DNA from: Halioxenophilus aromaticivorans
GTDB lineage: Bacteria > Pseudomonadota > Gammaproteobacteria > Pseudomonadales > Cellvibrionaceae
Length of the DNA: 64,000 bases
NCBI RefSeq assembly: GCF_042850945.1
Contig: NZ_AP031496.1
Coordinates: 5,022,001-5,086,000, forward strand
Direction: 5' to 3'
In this document: piece by piece, positions 16,183 through 25,137 of the stretch
Layout of the letters: every line of letters starts with the position of its first letter
Position numbering within the stretch: the first letter of the stretch is position 1
The notes under the pieces: model-generated
Told to the model about the DNA's origin: nothing
What the model saw: only the letters and a program-made list of their open reading frames with translations
The model's database searches: none
Program-made: the position numbers and the translations under genes

Positions 16183-16733
16183 TTTTTTGTCTGTTTATTA
16201 GCTCCGACAGACATCTTTTATCGGAGCTACAAATTTACGAAGAAAGTCTAAAATCACTTAAAGTACACTCCAGAGATTTTCAATCTAGTAAATTTGATAA
16301 GCGGAGTATTGAGTATTTATACCTATTTTTGCAGCTAAACTAGTCATTCAGCAGCTAGAGCCGCCAGCAATTAGATTATATTCACCGTAGACTAAATTTG
16401 GTTATATTCTAAAGCACCCATTTTGAATCTTGGGTAGATAGGAATGATCACCGAACATCATCTAACCCGAAACTACTAATAGCGGCAGCCTAAATTCGAT
16501 AACTGTAATCGAACAATAAAACCTTCCCTGTATTCCACAGCCATTGGCGTGAAATCTCAAACCTACATTTTCATGTTGGGGCTGGGCTGTAGATGGATAA
16601 CTTAGAACCCATCCGATTCGAGACAAAAATAAATTACTCGCCACAACTATCGAAAAAATACAAAAGGCTGACCAAAACACTGCGTTTAACCATAAGGCTG
16701 GTTAAACACTAGCGTTTGACTGCCTAATGGTAG
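16183..16733. other. Non-coding region upstream of the M23 gene
   Basis: A 551-base AT-rich gap. TAGCTCCGA (16199-16207) and TCGGAGCTA (16221-16229) form an inverted repeat just upstream of the M23 start, a possible operator or leader hairpin. The second 24-bp palindrome lies at 16684-16707. The frame around it reads RLTIRLVKH-stop, echoing the thioesterase C-terminus RLTMAVVKR-stop. No real gene is seen. Confidence 0.5.
16684..16707. repeat. 24-bp palindrome, copy 2
   Basis: GTTTAACC-N8-GGTTAAAC with flanks GCG and (R)CTAGC shared with copy 1. Similarity extends some 35 bases upstream (a CGAAAAA...GGCT stretch), so this looks like a decayed duplicate of the thioesterase 3' end. Confidence 0.75.
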
Positions 16734-17366
16734 TTACCAGGCCGTGGCTTGGTCTACGGTTTCTGGGCCGCAAAGCCAATCGCCGGTGATGGAAATCGCA
16801 ACCTGGGTGCCTTTGGGTACCTCGGTGCCTGGAGCCGGCTCAGTCATCATTATGCGATCTGGTGCCCACACAGAGCCAATAACCTCGTCCACCTCTCCCA
16901 GCTCCAACCCGACCTCGGCCAGCATGGCTTTGGCTTGCTCTATACCCTTGCCGCGAATCTCTGGCACGTAGGCCAGTTTTGAATCCGAATGTTGCACCAA
17001 CACGCGGGCTTTTTCTTTCTCGGCTTCTTCTTTGGCTGCCGCCTCATCGAACGCCGGGCCAAAATAGTCCACCTCCCAATCGAACGAAATCATGTTTTCT
17101 AGAATATCTGGCAGGAAAGGTGTCATGCGCAGGTGAGCCCAGTGCGACATATAGCGCTCCATGGCCTCGTAGCTGTCGATATCGCAACAATTGGCAAAGT
17201 CAAAATCGCCACTGTGAAAACGCGGCTCTTTTACACACAAACCGTGGCTGTAATCGCGTATTTCTTTATTTAAGTGCGGCAACTTTTTAACTTCTTCTAT
17301 AAAAGTATCAATGTGCTCTTGCTTGGCATCGGCTTTGAATTTAATCATCACGACATGACGAATCAT
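16734..17366 (-). CDS. Dabb-PASTA fusion protein
   Basis: A 210-residue cytoplasmic protein with two domains. Residues 1-105 are a stress-responsive alpha/beta-barrel (Dabb) domain: it opens MIRHVVMIKFK, and its last strands contain the family-like FANCCDIDSYEAMERYMSHWAHL segment. A charged Glu/Lys/Ala coil (about 107-122) leads to a PASTA-like domain (about 132-194) with VPEIRGKGIEQAKAMLAEVGLELG and EPAPGTEVPKGTQVAISI. PASTA domains normally sit on the outside of cell-wall kinases and penicillin-binding proteins; here there is no signal peptide or membrane helix. The function of the pairing is unknown. Confidence 0.8.
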   Translation of the reverse strand: MIRHVVMIKFKADAKQEHIDTFIEEVKKLPHLNKEIRDYSHGLCVKEPRFHSGDFDFANCCDIDSYEAMERYMSHWAHLRMTPFLPDILENMISFDWEVDYFGPAFDEAAAKEEAEKEKARVLVQHSDSKLAYVPEIRGKGIEQAKAMLAEVGLELGEVDEVIGSVWAPDRIMMTEPAPGTEVPKGTQVAISITGDWLCGPETVDQATAW

Positions 17367-17702
17367 TGGGCATCTCCTAGTTGGTTATTGTTATCGACGG
17401 CGCACCCTATCCCGCTGCACCAAGAAACAATATGCCCCTTTTTGCTCAATTTATAACCTAACCAATCCGATAGCCCAGAAATAGAGCACTCAGACGTGCA
17501 GCCAAGCTATTTGTACACTTACGGTGTAATTTTTTTGGCTGTAAAACAGTTCGCTCAAGAGGTTCACGGTAGTTATATCATTGTTGTTTTTTTTGGCGCC
17601 AATAATGCCGTGAACAGTTTTCTGCATCGTCCCGACCACGAGTAAAATACTGGCCCGAGGTCCGAGCAAGAAAGCGTTAAAATAACGTGGCTAACTTAAA
17701 TA
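17367..17702. other. Intergenic region with an inverted repeat
   Basis: This 336-base gap contains GTTCACGG (17562-17569) and CCGTGAAC (17608-17615), an 8-base inverted repeat with 38 bases between arms, upstream of the secreted orphan. No gene is visible. Confidence 0.4.
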
Positions 17703-18404
17703 ATGATGACATTAATTCTGAGGATATTTTCTTCTATTGCTTTACTGCTCTGCCTGCCCTCGTTCGCGCACGAAGGACACCCTAGCGAAAGATGTACTCG
17801 TTGGTTCTTAGATACCAATATCAGCCCAAACTCTAAGACCTGTATGCCTTTTTGCACAGCAGCGTCTGTAGGCATGGGCACCTTTAATTGCCCCAACCAA
17901 TGCGATCATTTTTGCGTGCCACAAAAAGCAAAAATCTGCAACGATGCTCCAACACTTAGAGAATACAGGGAATTCCGGGAGGATGAGGGGCAGTCCTATC
18001 TAGATTGGACAGATAACATGTGGGACCCTTTGTCTCGAATGCGCGATGGTATTATAGACAATAACCGAGCAAACCCAGGAATCCCGGCATCGACTATTTG
18101 GAATAATCGTGAAGCCATACAAGATATCGTCGAAGGAAACACCTTGGCCGGAAGCGTCGACCTTTGGGCCAACACAGCCTTGGTTCTTCTGCCTGAGGAA
18201 CATGCAACGGATTTGAAAAATTCAGTGGAGTTAATGATTACAGGAATGGAGTCACTACGACAGGATAACGACCCCACTACCTTTCACCAAGGAGAGGATG
18301 GTTTTATGCGCGCTCAAGCCAAATACGCGTTAAGCCAGAGCGGCTGCTCTAGCGATTTAACCAATGATTACAACCTACGGCCATATACGCCAAACCGCGA
18401 GTGA
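17703..18404 (+). CDS. Secreted Cys-rich orphan protein
   Basis: A 233-residue protein with a signal peptide ending near SFA (about residue 22). The mature N-terminus is HEGHPSERC, and six further Cys residues follow in a short segment (CMPFC, CPNQCDHFC) with one more in KICND, so disulfide bonds or metal binding are likely. The C-terminal two thirds are helical and acidic, with one late Cys. I recognise no family. It stands alone with no clear operon partner. Confidence 0.6.
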   Translation: MMTLILRIFSSIALLLCLPSFAHEGHPSERCTRWFLDTNISPNSKTCMPFCTAASVGMGTFNCPNQCDHFCVPQKAKICNDAPTLREYREFREDEGQSYLDWTDNMWDPLSRMRDGIIDNNRANPGIPASTIWNNREAIQDIVEGNTLAGSVDLWANTALVLLPEEHATDLKNSVELMITGMESLRQDNDPTTFHQGEDGFMRAQAKYALSQSGCSSDLTNDYNLRPYTPNRE

Positions 18405-18689
18405 TACTAGCGCGAGGAAGATCTTCTTATAAAACAGATCCCTTCAGAGAGTGCGTTAGTCCGATTTAATTTATTAGCGTTGAGTTACAGCGGGCTATTG
18501 TCACTGTGTTTAGGGTTCGTTACACCTAATTTTTCACAGCGCTAAGCTCAAGCGTTTTTTTACCATTGGCGCGCTGAAAAACTATCAACTTTAAGTTTAG
18601 CGAGCATTTATAGCTTTATTATTGACCTGATTTGGCCCGCCAACAGCTAGCGGGACGCCGTGTTACAGCGCCCCACTTCCAACATCACA

Positions 18690-20645
18690 TTAATAACAAC
18701 CCAAAGTAATCTCTTTGAGGCCCACCAAGGTGTCATCATTGGCCATGCTTTTCATCTCTTGCATGGCGGCGGCGCGGGCCAGGGCTTGCACTTGAATTTG
18801 GCATTCGCCCTCCGCCTCACCGGTAACGGCCTCGGCGGCGGCTAGGTATTGTTCTTCTTGGTTGGCCAGTTGCTCTACCAGTTTGGCGCCCACATCTAAG
18901 GCCACTTCTTTGGCCAGGGTATCCAGCATGGTGGAGTCCGATGGTAGGTTGGCCACTTTAAAGGGCATAACAAACTCGCCAATCTCAATGCCTTCGGTGC
19001 TGGTATCTTCGGCTTTAGATTCTTTGGTGATGGAATCGGGGAAGATGACTTTTTCTGTGCTGGCATCGACCAAGCGATAGCTTAGGGTGAACTTGGCCGC
19101 TTTGCGGTGTTCGGTGACGCCCACGGATACATTTTCGTTCTCTTCTCGCTCAATGGTTTGCGCCGGGGCTGCTATTTTTCCACGCTCGGCGGCGCTCAGC
19201 TGCAGCCAGCTGTTGTAGGCCGGGTTGGGGACGGTCTCGTGACCCACGGTAACCCGCATGATCTTTTTGCCACGACGCTCGGTGGCGTTAACCTTGGCGT
19301 CGATGATGCTGCCAGTAACGAGATAATCCACCACCGGCGGCAGGTTGGTTTGCCGCTTGCGCTCGCGCTCACGCACAGTGGCCTCGTACTGCTGGCGTTC
19401 GATAATGCGCACATCAAAGGGGATTTGCTCGAACAGATACTGGGCGATATAGGTGGCCAGCACATCGCTGTAATCCACTTGGCCGCTGCTACTGACAAAC
19501 TCCGTGGTAGTGATTTTGCGAATGGAGGCCTGCTGTACGCGGGCTTTAATGCCATTAAGCTGGTTTACAAAGTTGGTGTTGTCCGGGTCTATGTCGCCAA
19601 TCATTAGCAGGTAGCCCAAGGCGGCTTCGTAGTCTTCCGCTTTTACCCGGCGCTGGAATTTTTTGGTGAGCTGGCGCACAAGGGCATCAAAACGAGATGC
19701 GGGTATAGGCTCTAGCTGGAATTGCTCGTACATCACCCGGCCTTGATCGTACAGGCGGAAGGAGTCTTTCAGCTGGCTGGCATCCAGTACGGCGGCATCG
19801 GCCTTGGCCAAGAAGTAATCAGCCATGGTTTGGGAGGTACCCTCTAATTTGGGCACGACTTTATCGAAGTTGTCAGCTTGGCTGGCGCTGGTGAATACCG
19901 CGTAGGCGCTGTCGAGGTCACCTTGGCCGAGGGATTCCAAAAAAGCGTTTTCGAAGGCCCGGGCATCGTAGCTGGCCAACTCGTCGGCTAGATTGCTGTC
20001 ATCCGGGCGCGCAGCGCGAATCAGAGCGGCTTTCTCTTGCACCTGGGCTATGTAACGACCTTGGGCGCGGGCATCGCGCACGTCGCTCACCAGTTTATCA
20101 ACGAATTCATCTTTGTGGCCCACCCACTGGTCATCACCACTGAGGCGGTGCAGGTTGTCAAACACGGCCAGCTTTTCGGCATCACTGATGTTTTGGCTGA
20201 GCTTTTCAGCCTCAAAGTCCACGTAATCCTTGGTGCGCTTTTTCTCTAAGGAGACGCGATCTAGCACGCGCTGCCACTTTTCGGCAGAGATATCTTCAGC
20301 GCCGGTGAGTTGCTCCGCGGTGGCGTCGATAGCGGGAATGGGCAACACACCGGAGTCTTCGCGCTTGGCGGTGTACTCGGCATCTAACTGCAATACGGTC
20401 AAATCCACCAAGCGATCTTCAATGATGCCGCGCCGGGCGAACTTATCGGCGTTGGAGGATTCTGATTTACCAGCCAACTGAACGTTGTAATCTTGCAACG
20501 CTATGAGCAGTTCTTCGTAATTTTCGTTCTGTTGGATATCGGCATCGCTAAGGGCCGCAATACCGCTTTGTGGCTGGGTAGACCCACCGCAACCTGCCAG
20601 TGTTGCCACCAACAATGAGCAGATCAGAATCCGTTTAGTATTCAC
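18690..20645 (-). CDS. Large lipoprotein with CsgG-like C-terminal region
   Basis: A 651-residue lipoprotein: signal peptide MNTKRILICSLLVATLAGC with lipobox LAGC (Cys19), followed by GG, favouring the outer membrane. Residues 20-370 are helical and charged, probably TPR-like repeats. Residues about 375-570 (YIAQYLFEQIPFDVRIIERQQYEATV, then VVDYLVTGSIIDAK) resemble the beta-strand/helix arrangement of CsgG-like proteins, which assemble surface or secretion structures. The last 60 residues are Ala/Glu-rich with Cys. No curli genes are adjacent. Family assignment is tentative, but the lipoprotein nature is clear. Confidence 0.65.
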   Translation of the reverse strand: MNTKRILICSLLVATLAGCGGSTQPQSGIAALSDADIQQNENYEELLIALQDYNVQLAGKSESSNADKFARRGIIEDRLVDLTVLQLDAEYTAKREDSGVLPIPAIDATAEQLTGAEDISAEKWQRVLDRVSLEKKRTKDYVDFEAEKLSQNISDAEKLAVFDNLHRLSGDDQWVGHKDEFVDKLVSDVRDARAQGRYIAQVQEKAALIRAARPDDSNLADELASYDARAFENAFLESLGQGDLDSAYAVFTSASQADNFDKVVPKLEGTSQTMADYFLAKADAAVLDASQLKDSFRLYDQGRVMYEQFQLEPIPASRFDALVRQLTKKFQRRVKAEDYEAALGYLLMIGDIDPDNTNFVNQLNGIKARVQQASIRKITTTEFVSSSGQVDYSDVLATYIAQYLFEQIPFDVRIIERQQYEATVRERERKRQTNLPPVVDYLVTGSIIDAKVNATERRGKKIMRVTVGHETVPNPAYNSWLQLSAAERGKIAAPAQTIEREENENVSVGVTEHRKAAKFTLSYRLVDASTEKVIFPDSITKESKAEDTSTEGIEIGEFVMPFKVANLPSDSTMLDTLAKEVALDVGAKLVEQLANQEEQYLAAAEAVTGEAEGECQIQVQALARAAAMQEMKSMANDDTLVGLKEITLGCY

Positions 20646-20924
20646 CTTTCCTTCCTACTGAGTACATACGTGTCAATCATTACCTGGCGAAAGCTACCGC
20701 AAAGAGCCTTCATGGTCAAAAAACAGCCAAGCAGCCAATCATTTTAACCTGTTACTGCGGCGGAGTTTAGGGTTTATTGCGGTTATTGTTCAAAGTAGGA
20801 TAACCAGCCAGAGCCCGCGGCCTGGAAAGCGGGCCGACATACAAAGTATAAGCATTCAAAAACCCGCCAACTCTCAGCAGCGGCGGCCACTAAAAGCAAA
20901 GCAACAATTAAAGAGACCCCATCC

Positions 20925-21827
20925 ATGTCCACCCCTGCAAGAATTACCCTATGCCCCAAAGGCCCTGAAATTTCTCGCTTGGTGCAAGGTTACTGGCGCC
21001 TGAGTGAATGGCGCATGAGCGACCAAGAACTGCTTACTTTTGTAAAACAGCACGTCGAACTGGGAATTACCACCGTGGACCACGCCGCCATCTATGGCCC
21101 ACCACCCTGCGAGGCCTTGTTTGGTAAAGCTTTGGCGCTGCAACCCAGCCTACGCGATGAGCTGGAGATTGTCTCCAAATTCGGTATCGTGCCGGGCGAT
21201 AACCACAAGGTGTGGCACTACGATGCCCGCCCGCATAAGATTGTGGAATCGGTAGACCAGTCCTTGGCCAGACTAGGCGTAGAGTATTTAGATATTTTGT
21301 TGGTGCACCGCCCGGATTATCTGCTCAACGCAGATGAGGTTGCGGAGTGTTTTGAGCAGTTAAAACAGGCCGGCAAAGTGAAGCATTTTGGTGTTTCTAA
21401 CTTTACCAAAGCACAGTTTGAACTGTTGCAATCGCGGCTAAACTTCCCACTGGTCACCAACCAAGTTGAGCTCAACCCCCTCAATTTGCCCCTTCTGGAA
21501 AGCGGCGATTTAGAGTTTTTGCAACAGCACCACATTACGCCCATGGCCTGGAGCTGCTTGGCCGGCGGCAGAATTTTTCATGAGCAGAGCGAGCAAATAA
21601 ACCGCCTACGCACCTGCCTACAGCAAGTTGCTAATGAGACAGGTGCCGGCAGCATAGACGAAGTGGTCTACGCCTGGGTGGCCAAACTGCCCGCCAAGCC
21701 CGCGTTGATTGTGGGCTCCGGCAACATTGGCCGTGTGCGAGCAGCGGTAAGCGCGCTGGAACTGGAACTTGGCCAGGAGCAGTGGTACCGCATTTGGGAG
21801 GCATCCCAGGGGCATAAGGTTAAGTAG
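20925..21827 (+). CDS. Aldo/keto reductase, YdhF type
   Basis: A 300-residue (beta/alpha)8-barrel oxidoreductase of the NADPH-dependent aldo/keto reductase superfamily. The catalytic tetrad members Asp52, Tyr57 and Lys85 are visible, and LLVHRPD supplies the histidine. The NADPH-binding C-terminal end carries PALIVGSGNIGRVRAAV. The GVSNFTKAQFELLQSRLNFPLVTNQVELNPLN stretch is characteristic of the YdhF branch. The natural substrate is unknown. It converges with sbcC, with only 28 bases between the stops. No operon partner. Confidence 0.9.
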   Translation: MSTPARITLCPKGPEISRLVQGYWRLSEWRMSDQELLTFVKQHVELGITTVDHAAIYGPPPCEALFGKALALQPSLRDELEIVSKFGIVPGDNHKVWHYDARPHKIVESVDQSLARLGVEYLDILLVHRPDYLLNADEVAECFEQLKQAGKVKHFGVSNFTKAQFELLQSRLNFPLVTNQVELNPLNLPLLESGDLEFLQQHHITPMAWSCLAGGRIFHEQSEQINRLRTCLQQVANETGAGSIDEVVYAWVAKLPAKPALIVGSGNIGRVRAAVSALELELGQEQWYRIWEASQGHKVK

Positions 21828-21855
21828 CTGGGTGTCCCCTGCCGCAGATTTGGCC

Positions 21856-24800
21856 TCACACCACTTTTTGGCAACCGGGGCCGCTTATCTCGCTTTGGCC
21901 GCCATGGCGGGGCTTCACTTCAATTTGGCAGGCGATGCGGTTTTTTAGCGCCTCTATGTGTGAAATTACCCCAATAAGCTTGCCCTCTTGGTGTAGGCTG
22001 GCCAGGGCATCCAAGGCGGTTTCTAGGGTGTCTTCGTCCAGAGTGCCGAAGCCTTCGTCCAAGAACAGTGAATCTACCCGCACTTTTTGGCTGGCCATAC
22101 TGGATAGCCCCAAGGCCAGGGTGAGGCTGACGATAAAACTTTCGCCACCGGATAAATTTTTGGTAGAGCGAATTTCACCGGCCTGGTAGTTGTCCACCAC
22201 ATTCAATACCAAGGGCTCTTGCTCATCGCGTATTAGCAAGTAGCGATCGGTCATTTTTTCCAATTGGCGGTTGGCGTGGGCCACCATAATTTCGAAGGTT
22301 AGGCCCTGGGCAAAATTGCGGTATTTTTTGCCATCGGAGGAGCCGATTAGATCGTGCAATTGCTGCCAGCGATGGCACTCGTTGGCTTGGGCCTGAATCG
22401 CCAGTTGCTTTTGTTGGTTGGAGGCTTTTACCTCGGCGTCCTTTTTTAGGTCGTATTGGCAGGTGTTGATGATTTGCTGAATTTCTTTTAGCCGCTCGGA
22501 AAATTCAGCTGCTTCGATTTGCAATTGCTCAGCGGTTTTATCGGTGAGCTCTTTTGCAGTTTCTTCCACCAACCGGCCTTGTCGATCTTTAAGCGTGGTT
22601 TGGTGTTGTGTTTTTGCTGTGTCTAATTCTGCGGCTTTCTGAGAGAGCGCTTGCCGCTGTTCGGCGCTTAGTATTGCCGCCAAAAGCGTGGTTTCATCAA
22701 CAAACCCTTGCGCTTGTAATTGCCGCTCAAAGGCCGTCGTCAACTCGCTGAGCGTGGCGGTTCTTTGTTCGATACTTTCGCCTAAAGATTCCACCAACGA
22801 TTGTGTTCTGGCCACGACTTGCTGGTGATTATGGTGAGCTAATTGGGCTGCTTGTTCTGTGGTTTCGCAGTACTGTAACTGTGTCTGCAATTGCTGTTGT
22901 TCTTGGTCGGGTTGTTTTTCACCAAACAACTCTGTGCGATCATGTTGTTGCTCGCCCAGGCGCTGGCTAATATGGTCTGCTTTGTTTTTTACAGACACCA
23001 CCTGCGCAGTAAGCGACTGTGCCGTGGCCTCTAGGCTTTTTATGTCGCTGTCTAAGCCGGCGATTTTTTTGTCTAGATCGGACTGTTTATTCAGAGCGGC
23101 CTGCCATTGTTCTAGCCGCTGGCGTAATTCGATCAACAGCTGTTCCGGCTGAACGAGATCATCTATGCCTAAGGGCTTAATTGCCGCCAACAGGGATTCG
23201 GTTTGCGAATTAATACTACTCGCCAGCTCGTGGGCGTCTTGCTGGTATTGATCGAACTGGTTGGCGCTCACCGCTTTTTGACTATCGGCCACCGCCACCT
23301 TAGCCGTGCTTTCGGCATGGGCACTTTGTGCTGATTGCAATTGGGCTTGCTGCCCAGCGATTTGCTCCTGCAATGCTTCTGCTTTGCCAATTATTTGCGA
23401 CACCTGGCCAATCTGCTGATCAATATCGTTGGCCGCAGGCATATTACCGTGAGCAAAGGGATGTTCGGTGGCGCCACACAACGGGCACTCTTGGCCATCT
23501 TGTAACTGTGCCCGGTGTTGCTCTAACGAGGCAATTCTGTCTAGGAAGGATTTTTTTTCAATTAAGTTATCGCGTTGGGTACGGTATTCTCGCAATAAAC
23601 TCCCAGCCAGCAAATCATCCAATTGTTGCTGCGTATCTGCCACCGCGGCCAGGCATTCATCGATGGCTTTTTGCTTTATTTCGGTTTCTTGTTCGGCTTT
23701 TGTAAACGCATCTTGGGCGGCTTTTAAAGCCGCCTTAGCGCTTTGTATTTGATTTTGCTTTTGCGCCTGCTGAGTTTTCAATTGTTGCAGCTGAGCGAAC
23801 TGCGATTCTAACCCCGCTAAATTGGCCACCAGCCATTCGTCTTGCTGGTGAGAGTTTATGTAGGCTTGGGTTTCGTTTAAGCTACCACTGGCAGCTTTGC
23901 GCTTTGTCTGCAAGCTGTGTATTGCATCCTTGTTGGTTTGTATCCTCCCTCCAAGCTCACTCTGAGCCTCGGACTGTTCACCCAAAGCGTGATTTAGATC
24001 GCTAATGGCTTGGTCCAACAAGCGTACTTTTTGCCACAGCGGCTCTTGGCTTTTTAGTATTTCTTTGGTTTGTTGTGTCTCCCCTTGCGAGCGCTGCCAA
24101 GCAGCACTTAGTGGCTCAAGCTCGTCCGCCAATTGCGTTAGCTTGTTTTGGTTTTGCAGCAGCGCCGCCGCGTCCCGCTCTTGCTGAAGCCGCGTGGCTT
24201 TAAGCGTTGCATAGGGTCCATCCAAGGTTGCGGCCTGCTGCGCTCGTTGCAGCGTTTCACGGCTTGTCTGGAACGCCACCAAGGCTAGTTGATTGGCTTT
24301 TACCGCCTCGTCAATTTGGTGTATTTCTGCTTGCAGCTGTTCAATGCCGCTTAACCAAGCCTGGCTTAGGGCTGTGGTTTCCAGCTGTTTGGTTAGTGTT
24401 GCCTCTTGAGTTTGGCTGGCAGCCAAGGTATTCCGCAGTTCGGCTTCTTGCTCCGCGCTGAGCATGGCCTTCTCAGATATTTGAGCCCGCAGCAGCTCTA
24501 ATTGCTTTGCTTCTTCGCTGTTGCGTTTGTGCACTAGCAAGGAGATATCGGTGTAAATTTCCGTACCGGTAATTTGCTCTAAAATTTTGGATTTTTCTTC
24601 TATACCCGCTTTTAAAAAGGTATCAAAACCACCCTGAGCCAATAAAATGGATCGGGTAAAGCGATCGAAATCCATACCGGTTTTTTCAATCACCACGGCC
24701 AGGGTTTTACTGCGGGCGGTTTCTATGGGCTTGCCGCTGTCGGCCTCGGATATTTCATGTTCTTGATCTTGCAGCTTGCCGTCGGCTTTTTTGCGCGCCC

Positions 24801-25098
24801 TGCGGTGCTCCCATTTACAGCGAAAGCGCCCGGCCTGGGATTGAAACACCACCTCGGCCATGCAATCACCGCTGTTGCGCGACATAATATCGTTACCGCT
24901 TTTAGTAATGCGGCCAAGGCGTGGCGTTGCGCCGTATAGCGCCAAACAGATGGCATCCAGTATGGTAGATTTCCCCGCGCCGGTGGGGCCAGTGAGAGCA
25001 AATATACCATTGGTGGTAAATTCACTGTGGCTAAAATCGATGTGCCAATCGCCGTACAAGGAGTTTAAGTTGCGCAGGCGCAATTCTAGAATTTTCAC
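21856..25098 (-). CDS. sbcC: SbcC subunit of the SbcCD nuclease
   Basis: An SMC-like ATPase of 1080 residues. The Walker A GPTGAGKST lies at residues 37-45. Two long coiled-coil arms flank a zinc hook CPLC at residues 538-541, almost exactly mid-protein. The ABC signature LSGGES and Walker B SLFLDEGFGTLDED are near the C-terminus. With SbcD it forms the Mre11/Rad50-type nuclease that opens hairpins and processes DNA ends. Its start lies 39 bases after the sbcD stop, so the two are co-transcribed. The length is in the normal SbcC range. Confidence 0.97.
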   Translation of the reverse strand: MKILELRLRNLNSLYGDWHIDFSHSEFTTNGIFALTGPTGAGKSTILDAICLALYGATPRLGRITKSGNDIMSRNSGDCMAEVVFQSQAGRFRCKWEHRRARKKADGKLQDQEHEISEADSGKPIETARSKTLAVVIEKTGMDFDRFTRSILLAQGGFDTFLKAGIEEKSKILEQITGTEIYTDISLLVHKRNSEEAKQLELLRAQISEKAMLSAEQEAELRNTLAASQTQEATLTKQLETTALSQAWLSGIEQLQAEIHQIDEAVKANQLALVAFQTSRETLQRAQQAATLDGPYATLKATRLQQERDAAALLQNQNKLTQLADELEPLSAAWQRSQGETQQTKEILKSQEPLWQKVRLLDQAISDLNHALGEQSEAQSELGGRIQTNKDAIHSLQTKRKAASGSLNETQAYINSHQQDEWLVANLAGLESQFAQLQQLKTQQAQKQNQIQSAKAALKAAQDAFTKAEQETEIKQKAIDECLAAVADTQQQLDDLLAGSLLREYRTQRDNLIEKKSFLDRIASLEQHRAQLQDGQECPLCGATEHPFAHGNMPAANDIDQQIGQVSQIIGKAEALQEQIAGQQAQLQSAQSAHAESTAKVAVADSQKAVSANQFDQYQQDAHELASSINSQTESLLAAIKPLGIDDLVQPEQLLIELRQRLEQWQAALNKQSDLDKKIAGLDSDIKSLEATAQSLTAQVVSVKNKADHISQRLGEQQHDRTELFGEKQPDQEQQQLQTQLQYCETTEQAAQLAHHNHQQVVARTQSLVESLGESIEQRTATLSELTTAFERQLQAQGFVDETTLLAAILSAEQRQALSQKAAELDTAKTQHQTTLKDRQGRLVEETAKELTDKTAEQLQIEAAEFSERLKEIQQIINTCQYDLKKDAEVKASNQQKQLAIQAQANECHRWQQLHDLIGSSDGKKYRNFAQGLTFEIMVAHANRQLEKMTDRYLLIRDEQEPLVLNVVDNYQAGEIRSTKNLSGGESFIVSLTLALGLSSMASQKVRVDSLFLDEGFGTLDEDTLETALDALASLHQEGKLIGVISHIEALKNRIACQIEVKPRHGGQSEISGPGCQKVV

Positions 25099-25137
25099 GG
25101 GGTGGGTAGTTCCTATAGCCGCTGGCTGTGCCAGCTT

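Noticed and set aside
16462..16680. 72-codon GTG-started frame upstream of the M23 gene
   Set aside because: No family, no ribosome-binding site; it overlaps an AT-rich gap.
14520..16707. Integron attC sites flanking the M23 gene
   Set aside because: The arms fit RYYYAAC and GTTRRRY, but each palindrome is only 24 bases with no L-boxes or longer fold, and no integrase or gene array is present.
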